64,000 nucleotides of DNA from Arthrobacter sp. PsM3. Its GTDB lineage: Bacteria; Actinomycetota; Actinomycetes; Actinomycetales; Micrococcaceae. The notes beneath the pieces were generated by a model that was not told where the DNA came from, did no database searches, and saw only the letters and a list, made by a program, of their open reading frames with translations. The stretch spans positions 62,001 through 126,000 of the forward strand of contig NZ_JARUXE010000011.1 of assembly GCF_030433895.1 (NCBI RefSeq). Direction: 5' to 3'. Both the position numbers and the translations under genes were made by a program. This document shows, in pieces, positions 15,748 through 22,642 of the stretch. How positions within the stretch are numbered: position 1 is the stretch's first letter; the number at the start of each line of letters is the position of its first letter.

Positions 15748-17034
15748 TTGGCACTGCCCTCACCCACCACAGCGCTTGATGACAGACGGACCACGACGGA
15801 CGGGGCCTGGCTTGCCGTGCTGGCCGCGGGCACCGCGGCAGCCATGCATATCTGGAAGCTGCCTGCCGCCCTGGCCGGCATCCAGGCGGACCTGGGCACC
15901 ACACTGGTACAGGCCGGGCTGCTGCTGGGCATCATCCAGGTGGCCAGCGTGGTGGGTGGCCTGGCCACCGCCGTGGGCGGAGAGATGGCCGGCCTGCGCC
16001 GCCTCCTGGTCGCCGGACTGATCCTGCTCAGCGCCGCCTCCGCGCTCGGCGCGGCCGCCCCCAGCACGGAACTGCTGATGGCGGCACGCACCCTGGAGGG
16101 CATCGGCTTCCTGCTGGCCGTCGTCGTCGCCCCTGCCCTCATCCGCAAAGTGGCCGCGCCCCGGCGGCTGAACGTTGCGCTGGCGGGCTGGGCCATGTTC
16201 CAGGGCATGGCCACGCTGATCGGCCTGTCCGCGGGTGCCCTCTTCCTGCAGGCCGCCGGCTGGCGCGAGTGGTGGCTGGTGATGGCCGTTGTCACGCTGC
16301 TCCCGGTGCCGCTGCTGCTCCGGTTGGTGCCCAGGGACGTGCTCCCGTCCGACGCCGGACTCCGGCCTGCGCTGCGCCGGGTGGGCCGCACGGTTGCCAC
16401 CCGCAGGCCATGGATCACCGGGGTGGTCTTCGCCTGCTACACGGCGCAGTGGATGGCCGTGCTCGGATTCCTGCCGTCCATCTACCGGTCAGCGGGCCTG
16501 GACGGCCCGTGGCCCGGCATCCTCAGCGCCATCGTGGGCGGGGTCAACGCCATCGGAGCACTCAGCGCAGGCCCGCTCATCCAGCGCGGCCTGTCCGAGC
16601 GGAAAATCATCTTCTGGACCTTCCTGGCGATGTCCGCCGCGTCCGTCGCCACGTTCGCCGTCGGCTGGGAAAACATCCAGAACGGCATCCTTGCCCAGTT
16701 TGTCCTCATCGCCGTGTTTTCCGCCGTCGGCGGCCTCATCCCTGCCGCGGTGACCAGCTACTCGGTGCGCATCGCCCCCGCGGACGGGTCTGTCACGGCG
16801 GTGCTGGGTCTGACACAGCAGATCTTCAACGTGGGGAATTTCCTCGGGCCCATGCTGTTCGCCCTGCTCGCCACCCGCACCGGCGGCTGGGGCACCGCCT
16901 GGTGGCTGACGTGCGGGTTGAGCGTCCTGGGAATGGCCCTGCTGGCGTTCCTGGGAGCAGCCGACGGCGTGACCGCCGGGGGTGCACGGCGCCCGGGAAA
17001 GCGGCTTTCCATCCAACGGAAAGCTAAAATGTAA
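15748..17034 (+). CDS. MFS transporter, CynX-like
   Basis: 428 residues from a TTG at 15748 with AAGGA about seven bases upstream. Twelve predicted hydrophobic spans; the first half has GLRRLLVAGL for the conserved loop and RTLEGIGFLLAVVVAPALI, the second half starts after RRPWITGVV. Composition and loop motifs are closest to the cyanate/aromatic-acid carrier branch. It follows the MBL gene in the same operon and is likely the import or export carrier for the pathway substrate. Its last codons (KRLSIQRK) are encoded by the operator-like 17-mer at 17006-17022, so the 3' end doubles as regulatory DNA. Confidence 0.85.
   Translation: MALPSPTTALDDRRTTTDGAWLAVLAAGTAAAMHIWKLPAALAGIQADLGTTLVQAGLLLGIIQVASVVGGLATAVGGEMAGLRRLLVAGLILLSAASALGAAAPSTELLMAARTLEGIGFLLAVVVAPALIRKVAAPRRLNVALAGWAMFQGMATLIGLSAGALFLQAAGWREWWLVMAVVTLLPVPLLLRLVPRDVLPSDAGLRPALRRVGRTVATRRPWITGVVFACYTAQWMAVLGFLPSIYRSAGLDGPWPGILSAIVGGVNAIGALSAGPLIQRGLSERKIIFWTFLAMSAASVATFAVGWENIQNGILAQFVLIAVFSAVGGLIPAAVTSYSVRIAPADGSVTAVLGLTQQIFNVGNFLGPMLFALLATRTGGWGTAWWLTCGLSVLGMALLAFLGAADGVTAGGARRPGKRLSIQRKAKM
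17006..17022. promoter_or_regulatory. IclR-type operator candidate, site 3
   Basis: TTTCCATCCAACGGAAA, identical to the site at 11378-11394. It overlaps the last codons of the first MFS gene and lies about 90 bp upstream of the second MFS start at 17114, where it would act on a separate promoter. Confidence 0.7.
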
Positions 17035-17113
17035 GGTCGATCACACGCACCTAGAGTCAAGGAAATGCCGCTGCAATCCAGCAAGGGCTCCCTCATCAAC
17101 GATTGGGCATACT

Positions 17114-18559
17114 GTGTCTGCAACTCCACTTTCCGGCGTGGCGCCGGGCTCCGCGAACTCCCGCGATCCCCGGACCTGGTCCCCGGCTAAACGTAACCGC
17201 TACGGCTGGTTCATCACATGCAGCCTGCTCTTCCTGATGATGCTCAGCTGGGCGGACAAGGCAGTCCTGGGCATTGCCGCCGTGCCGCTGATGAAGCAGC
17301 TGGGCATCACCCCCGAGCAGTTCGGCCTGGTGGGCAGCGCCATGTTCCTGACCTTCGGCGTGGCCCAGATCGTGGCAGCACCCATCGCCAACAAGGTCTC
17401 CAGCAAATGGATCCTACTGGTCCTGTGCCTGCTGTGGTCCCTGGCGCAGGCCCCCATCCTGCTGTTCGCGTCGCTGCCCGCCCTCTGGGCCAGCCGCCTC
17501 CTTCTGGGCGCCGGCGAGGGCCCGCTGGCGCCGGTGCTGATGCACGGCATCTACAAGTGGTTCCCGGAGAAGAAGGGCGCCACCCCGGCCGCCCTGGCGT
17601 CCTCCGGCGTGACGCTGGGCATTGTGGCGTTCGCCCCCGTCCTGGCCTGGGTGATCGGGCAGTTCGGCTGGCAGACCGCCTTCGCAGTGCTGGCCGTCGT
17701 GGGGCTGGTCTGGACCGTCTTCTGGTTCATCGTGGGCAAGGAAGGCCCCTACACCAGCCGGCAGGCAGAGCAGGACATCGACGGCATCGCCCCGGAAGAA
17801 GCTCCTGTGGTGGTGGAGACCAAGGTCCGCTACTGGCGCACCATCCTCTCCCCCAGCTGGATCTTCGCGGTCCTGGCCTCCTTCTTCGGCTACTGGACCT
17901 TCACCCTGGCCATGTCCTGGGGACCGGCGTACTTCCAGAACGTCCTGGGCTTCAGCGGGCAGCAGGCCGGCACCATGATCGCCCTGCCCGCCGCCTGGGG
18001 CACCATCGCCACCGTGGGCCTGAGCGCACTCACCCAGCGCCTGCACCTGAAGGGCGTCCCCACACGCAAGGCCCGCGGCTGGGTACTCGGCAGTGCCGGA
18101 ACCTTCGCCGGCGCCTGCCTGGTGGGGGCAACCATGACCACCTCCCCGGTCCTGTCCATCGTTCTCATGGTCTTCGGCTTCGGCACCGCACCCGCGCTCT
18201 TCGCCATCACCTACCTCGTGGTGGCAGAACTGACCACCATCGGCCAGCGCGGCGCCAACCTCTCCATCGCCAACGCTGTCCTCACCACCGGCGGCGTGTT
18301 CGCGCCGGCAGTCTCGGGCTTCCTGATCGGCGGCGCGGCCACCCCTGCTGACGGTTACCGCGCGGCATTCGCCCTGGCCGGGGGCCTGATGCTGACCTTC
18401 GGCGTCCTGGCCCTGGTGTTCGTCAACCAGCAGCGCGACCGCGGCAGGCTTGGCCTTGACGCAGCCGTTGTCCCCGCGCCGGCTGCAACCACCCCGATTG
18501 ACTCCGCCCTGACCGCCGGAGCGGATCCTGCCTCCCTTGGGGCAGTCACCAGGGCCTGA
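17114..18559 (+). CDS. MFS transporter, anion:cation symporter-like
   Basis: 481 residues from a GTG at 17114; the frame is open upstream to 16982, but that part crosses the preceding gene and operator. Features: ITCSLLFLMMLSWADKAVLG in helix 1, a gatekeeper-like WASRLLLGAGEGPLAPV in helix 4 and MHGIYKWFPEKKGATPAAL. These are the landmarks of the ACS family of organic-anion carriers (galactonate, 4-hydroxyphenylacetate, phthalate). It is transcribed with or just after the first MFS gene and has its own copy of the operator-like site, so it is probably the uptake carrier for the cluster's acid. A strong hairpin follows the gene. Confidence 0.85.
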   Translation: MSATPLSGVAPGSANSRDPRTWSPAKRNRYGWFITCSLLFLMMLSWADKAVLGIAAVPLMKQLGITPEQFGLVGSAMFLTFGVAQIVAAPIANKVSSKWILLVLCLLWSLAQAPILLFASLPALWASRLLLGAGEGPLAPVLMHGIYKWFPEKKGATPAALASSGVTLGIVAFAPVLAWVIGQFGWQTAFAVLAVVGLVWTVFWFIVGKEGPYTSRQAEQDIDGIAPEEAPVVVETKVRYWRTILSPSWIFAVLASFFGYWTFTLAMSWGPAYFQNVLGFSGQQAGTMIALPAAWGTIATVGLSALTQRLHLKGVPTRKARGWVLGSAGTFAGACLVGATMTTSPVLSIVLMVFGFGTAPALFAITYLVVAELTTIGQRGANLSIANAVLTTGGVFAPAVSGFLIGGAATPADGYRAAFALAGGLMLTFGVLALVFVNQQRDRGRLGLDAAVVPAPAATTPIDSALTAGADPASLGAVTRA

Positions 18560-18583
18560 GCCCAGCCCGGACGGCAGGTAGGC

Positions 18584-18626
18584 GTCAGGAGCCAGCGGCC
18601 GTCTTCGACGGCCGCTGGCTCCTGAC
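18584..18626 (+). terminator. strong hairpin terminator after the catabolic operon
   Basis: Two 20-base arms (18584-18603 and 18607-18626) pair perfectly around a TTC loop. The hairpin starts 24 bp after the MFS stop. There is no U-tract, as is common for high-GC actinobacterial terminators. Confidence 0.8.
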
Positions 18627-18757
18627 AATCGGCATGTACTTGAAGACCGCATTGCAGCCCGAACCTCAAATACACCAGAATCTTCCCCGGCAAACTGCGG
18701 CCTCCGCACCATCGCCTGAGCTGAAGAACACACGACTGACCCTGGAAGGAACCACCC

Positions 18758-19156
18758 ATGGAGGATCTTAAGTCCCGTAGCGGCGGCGGACGCACCGGCT
18801 TCTCGGGACGGATCCTGCGTGGCGGCACCGAACCCGACCCCCGGTTCACGTTGGCAAATGAACGCACGTTCCTGGCGTGGATCCGCACCTCGCTGGCATT
18901 GCTCGCCGGCGGCGTCGCCGTGGAAGCCTTCATGGCCGACCTCTTCGGCCCCGAACTGCGCAAAACGCTCGCCGTCCTGCTGCTCGTGCTCGCACTCCTC
19001 GTAGGCGGCGGCTCATTCTTCCGCTGGCTCAACGTCGAGCGCTCCATGCGCCGCAAAGTCCCGCTTCCGTTACCTTGGACTGCCCCCATCCTGGCGATCG
19101 GCGCGGCCCTCGTCACCGCCATCATGGTGGTCTTCGTCCTCGCCCGTCCCCTCTGA
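18758..19156 (+). CDS. YidH family DUF202 membrane protein
   Basis: 132 residues. The DUF202 signature is plain: DPRFTLANERTFLAWIRTSLALLAGGVAVEAF, given here in part as FTLANERTFLAWIRT at about residues 27-41, followed by three membrane spans. It has an ATG at 18758 with GGAAGG upstream. DUF202 proteins are small inner-membrane proteins of unknown role. The gene is followed after 3 bp by a second DUF202 gene, a common tandem arrangement that suggests the two form one complex. Promoter presumably lies in the gap after the hairpin. Confidence 0.9.
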   Translation: MEDLKSRSGGGRTGFSGRILRGGTEPDPRFTLANERTFLAWIRTSLALLAGGVAVEAFMADLFGPELRKTLAVLLLVLALLVGGGSFFRWLNVERSMRRKVPLPLPWTAPILAIGAALVTAIMVVFVLARPL

Positions 19157-19159
19157 TCC

Positions 19160-19495
19160 GTGCCTTCCCGACGTTACACGCCAACCCATGGCGACCCCGG
19201 ACTCCAGCCGGAACGCACGGACATGGCCTGGGGGCGCACTACCCTGTCCATGGCGGTCGCGGCCGCCGTCTTCCTTCGCTGGATGCCACACCACGGCTGG
19301 TTCGTCGGCACCCTCGTAGCGGCCTCTGCCGTCACGGCCCTGGGTATCAATTTCACCCGCAAGCGGCGATTCCACCGCGCCATCCACGGCATCAACCAGG
19401 ATGCCATCACACCGGACATAGCTTCAACCGCTGCCGCCGCAGCGAGCCTCGTCGTCCTCGCCGGTCTCGGAATCTTCACCGTCTTGCTCATCTAA
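19160..19495 (+). CDS. second DUF202 membrane protein
   Basis: 111 residues from a GTG at 19160, three bases after the first DUF202 gene. LQPERTDMAWGRTTLSMAVA at about residues 15-34 is the DUF202 motif of the shorter partner class, with three hydrophobic spans. Both proteins are likely co-expressed in the membrane. Function unknown. After it, about 850 bp without a supported gene begin, so this is the end of the unit. Confidence 0.85.
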   Translation: MPSRRYTPTHGDPGLQPERTDMAWGRTTLSMAVAAAVFLRWMPHHGWFVGTLVAASAVTALGINFTRKRRFHRAIHGINQDAITPDIASTAAAAASLVVLAGLGIFTVLLI

Positions 19496-20337
19496 GTTGG
19501 CACACCATGATGCCTCTGACCGGGGATGCGACAATTATCGTGAGACATCTGAGGCCCTTCCACAAATGCCGGGTCTGACACCCCTATCCCTGCCCGACGC
19601 CACAGCGATGGAAGAATTCGTCTTCCATCACGATCTCGTGCAGAAATGGGCGACGACGCTAAATGCACGAAGTATCCTCGACTTGGACTGGGTCGACGGC
19701 GCAGCCACGTTCTGGAACCAGCTCACGCGGGCCGTGATCTCCGGAAACAGCTGCAAGCCCGGACCGTGGATGAACGGTCCCCGCGGGCAAAACCTCAAAG
19801 ACGGCCCTCCCGCGCGGGGCCACCTCTAGAGGGATCAGATTCCCGTACCCGCGCGCTATCCAGGAACAGACGCGCAAGAGCCCTGAACTAATTCTCCGTC
19901 AAAGGCTCCGAAGAAACCGACGAGGACCACTCCGTCGGGCCTCGCTGAAGCCGAGCAGACGGTCCCGGCAACTCCGCGGACCATAGCCATTTCGCTAGCC
20001 AGGCGTCCGCCTGAATAGCAGTGAATCCAAGCGACCACTTGCCCTAACTATGCGCCGGTTCCACTGTTGGTCTGGCTCAACTTGGCCGATAGCCGCGATT
20101 ACGTAAACCTGAACCCGGCGAATCGAAGTTCCATCGCGCGCGGGTCGTCTCCCGTCTCATTTAAAGTGTCACTTTTCGCGTTGGATCTGTCCGACGCCGG
20201 TTCTTCAATTCGGTCGCCGTGAACCTGTCGGCCGCGCCTGAAAATTCGGTACCGCAATTTTTTCTGATCCTGGGAGATCTGCGGAGCGGGCCATGCGGCC
20301 GGGTTGTGAGCCACGCCGCCGTTCCAACAGCGGGGTC
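19496..20337. other. gene-poor decayed region
   Basis: 842 bp with only short frames on both strands, none with a recognisable domain or convincing start. The downstream neighbours are broken genes (methyltransferase tail, istB), so this is probably degraded mobile or island DNA. I see no RNA gene in it. Confidence 0.5.
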
Positions 20338-20483
20338 CTAGAGCTTCCGCCCGGGACCGTAGGGCCGACGCCCGAAGTGCGGGATGAACCCGGGAACCTG
20401 CGGGCGGGAGGTTACGTAGTCCTCACCGAATGCACCGCCAGCTCGGCTTGCTCCTCGTTTCGGGCAAGGCGCCGGTAGGGCCC
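20338..20483 (-). pseudogene. isoprenylcysteine methyltransferase-like remnant (C-terminus)
   Basis: On the minus strand: YRRLARNEEQAELAV, then after a one-base shift FGEDYVTSRPQVPGFIPHFG, ending at a TAG at 20338-20340. This matches the C-terminus of the intact gene at 28135-28818 (YHRLARHEERNMAAEFGEDY, then VPGFIPRFG). It is a frameshifted relic of a second copy, cut at 20483 by the istB remnant. Confidence 0.7.
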
Positions 20484-20941
20484 CTCGAATCCCTGCATTT
20501 CATCACCCGGGCCCAGGACCTGGTCCCCTACGCGGACCCCGGCACCGTCAAAACGCACGTGGCCACCGCACTCGTGGCAGCCGCATGCCGATAGGCATCC
20601 CGGCCCGCTTCTTCACTACGTCAGCCCTAGTCATGATGCTACGCATAGCCACGGACGAGGACCGGCTGGATAAGGAGCTCGCATCCCTGGCCAAAAATTG
20701 CAATTGATCGATGGACTGGGATATTTGCCGATCGACTCCGAAGGAGCCAGGTTCCTGTTCCAGATTATCGCGGACGGCTAGGAGAAATGCAGACTCATCA
20801 CCACCACCAACCTCGAGTTTTCCCGCTGGGAACCGTGTTCGGGGACGACAACATGGCCGCGCCGTCATCGACCGGTTGGTGCACCACGGACGGCTCCTGC
20901 AGTTCGGCGGGGAGTCCTACAGAGTCAAAATGCCCTAATGA
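20483..20941 (+). pseudogene. istB: IS21-family istB pseudogene with several frameshifts
   Basis: Successive frames read ESLHFITRAQDLV, DPGTVKTHVATALVAAAC (a decayed Walker A), IGIPARFFTTSALVM, LIDGLGYLPIDSEGARFLFQ, LITTTNLEFSRW and AVIDRLVHHGRLLQFGGESY. These are consecutive blocks of an IstB ATPase, but at least three frameshifts and one internal stop (TAG after IIADG) separate them. No istA or terminal inverted repeats are seen. It differs in sequence from the relic at 4915-5120, so the two come from different IS21-type elements. Confidence 0.8.
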
Positions 20942-21053
20942 AATAGGCCCACCGCCGCAATGGCAGGAAACCGAGCCCACGTGGCCTGATGCATAGCGCC
21001 GAAATGGCCGACTTAAAGTTGACGAAATACAATCACTGGCACCACACACGGAT

Positions 21054-21371
21054 ATGTATGGCGTCGAGGACGCGGAGCCGGTTGGTGATCAGGTAACCGC
21101 GTCGTCGTCAGCTGCAGCTGTTGCTCAACCCAGACCGGCAAAAGGCAACGGCCCGGCCTCCGGACGGGAGTACGCCCTGGAGGGCCTGACTTGTGGTCAC
21201 TGTGTCGACGCTGTTGAAAAGGCGGTCTCCGGCCTGGTCGGCGTAGAGTCCGCTTCAGTGGACCTCGTCCCCGGCGGAACGTCTTGACTGACCGTCGCCG
21301 GCAGCCCGGACGCATCCGCTGTGCGAGGGGCCGTGCGATCCTCCGAATATGTCGTTGCCGGCAGCAACTAA
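21054..21371 (+). pseudogene. heavy-metal-associated (HMA) protein gene with an internal TGA
   Basis: The frame encodes YALEGLTCGHCVDAVEKAV and then VGVESASVDLVPGGTS, stops at TGA 21285-21287, and continues in the same frame LTVAGSPDASAVRGAVRSS to a TAA at 21369-21371. The intact relative at 46726-47043 has AKSRLTVTGEV at the same place, so the TGA replaces an Arg codon (CGA to TGA is one change). The CGHC metal-binding loop is kept, and a truncated 77-residue product would lack the last strands of the fold. Confidence 0.8.
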
Positions 21372-21531
21372 CCCCTCATCAGTCCCCGAGACCGGTCGGC
21401 CCCTGCGGGCGACGGGGCCGTCAACCGCCGCCGAGGAAAGACTCTTCGTGGGACCGCGACCCCCGCTTTCGGTCAGGGCCACCGAAATCCGCCTACCGAC
21501 AGCAGTGAACCTGGCTCTGAACGGGGCACGG

Positions 21532-21978
21532 TCAGTGACCCGAAGGATGGTCCGTTGGGTGTTCAATCCCCGGCCCCGGTGCGGGGTTTATGTCTCCTCC
21601 GGTGCCACTGATCGCCGGGCCGATGACAAAGGCCGAGAGTGAAAACATCGCGGCGAAGATTAGCAGTCCTATGGCGGGAGCGACCCACGTCCCGAACCGG
21701 CGGTACAGGCGCAAGAGCAGCGGAATGGAAGCGAGTAGTCCCAACGCACCGAACAAAGCGGTGCCCCCCGATCCGGCAACGAGCGCAGTGCCCGCGAGGA
21801 GTCCGATGTGATGCAGGATGTGCGGCAGGAGACCCACGACGAAACCTAGAACGGCGACGACCGAGTGCCACAGGGCATGCAACCGGCCCCGCCAGGTCTG
21901 TTGCTCTTCCTGGTCAGCCTCTGCGCCGGAAGGCGATACCGTGGGCCGGTGCAGTTGGTGGGAGTGATCATCGGTCAT
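21532..21978 (-). CDS. small membrane protein
   Basis: 148 residues from the ATG at 21978, which overlaps the end of the universal stress gene by 11 bp. A His-containing hydrophilic N-terminus (DDHSHQLHRP) is followed by three hydrophobic spans (SVVAVLGFVVGLLPHILHHIG, GTALFGALGLLASIPLLLRL, APAIGLLIFAAMFSLSAFVI, each given in part) and a polar tail ending HPTDHPSGH. The histidines at both ends and the metal-resistance setting hint at metal contact, but no family is recognised. It is the last gene of the long minus-strand series. Confidence 0.65.
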   Translation of the reverse strand: MTDDHSHQLHRPTVSPSGAEADQEEQQTWRGRLHALWHSVVAVLGFVVGLLPHILHHIGLLAGTALVAGSGGTALFGALGLLASIPLLLRLYRRFGTWVAPAIGLLIFAAMFSLSAFVIGPAISGTGGDINPAPGPGIEHPTDHPSGH

Positions 21979-22441
21979 GGTGGCCGTCCGTCTCATGCGC
22001 GTGCGCTTTCGGCCTGGGCCTGACGACGAGCACGGGGCAGTCGGCGTGATGGACGGCCTGTGTGGACACAGACCCGAGGAGCAGCCCGGTGAATCCTCCA
22101 TATCCGCGGGAGCCGACTACTAGAAGGTCCGCATCCTTGGAAGCTCTCAGAAGGACCGTTACGGCAGGTCCTTGCACGACGTCACCGATGACAGGCACAC
22201 TCTCGGTGTCCACACTCTTCAAGGCGGCCGTCTGCATTTTTCGCGCGGCCGGCTCGAAGACCTGAGGATCCCAGATCATCGCTTCCATGCCGGCCGTCTG
22301 GGGCGGATACTCCCAGGCCGTCACGGCACGTACCTGTCCGTGACGGAGACGGGCTTCTGTGACAGCCCACTCGAGAGCTATCTGCGATTCCGCCGAGCCG
22401 TCCACTCCGACCGCGATCCTGAACCTGTCTTCCCCGCTCAT
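21968..22441 (-). CDS. universal stress protein (UspA family)
   Basis: 157 residues. FRIAVGVDGSAESQIALEWAV opens the fold, and VVGSRGYGGFTGLLLGSVS near residues 110-130 is the ATP-binding G-2x-G-9x-G-S/T motif, so this is the nucleotide-binding class. Ends with a His-rich tail (HAHETDGHHDR) that is unusual. Such proteins accumulate in stress and low oxygen. It overlaps the small membrane gene downstream by 11 bp, so they are coupled, and lies about 200 bp after the nitrilase-Nudix gene. Confidence 0.9.
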   Translation of the reverse strand: MSGEDRFRIAVGVDGSAESQIALEWAVTEARLRHGQVRAVTAWEYPPQTAGMEAMIWDPQVFEPAARKMQTAALKSVDTESVPVIGDVVQGPAVTVLLRASKDADLLVVGSRGYGGFTGLLLGSVSTQAVHHADCPVLVVRPRPKAHAHETDGHHDR

Positions 22442-22642
22442 GAGTTCCGCCGTCCTAGAGGTCCTGCCTGCTGGTTGCCCTCAGTCTCCCATGCTCGACT
22501 TCAGCCGCAAGGTTACGTGATGAAGATGACCCTTCAATGAAGATGTCAGGGCGCTAGTGGAAGTGGCTGTCGGCGGGGCTGCAGTGTCTGAGGAATCCTT
22601 GTCAAGGCAGACGGGGATACCTTTGGCGATTGGAAACAGCTT

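Noticed and set aside
19497-19829. 110-codon plus-strand frame after the DUF202 pair
   Set aside because: No domain, weak start and location at the head of a decayed region.
21285-21287. Possible selenocysteine codon in the HMA gene
   Set aside because: The intact relative has Arg at this place and no SECIS-like structure is evident; a nonsense mutation is simpler.
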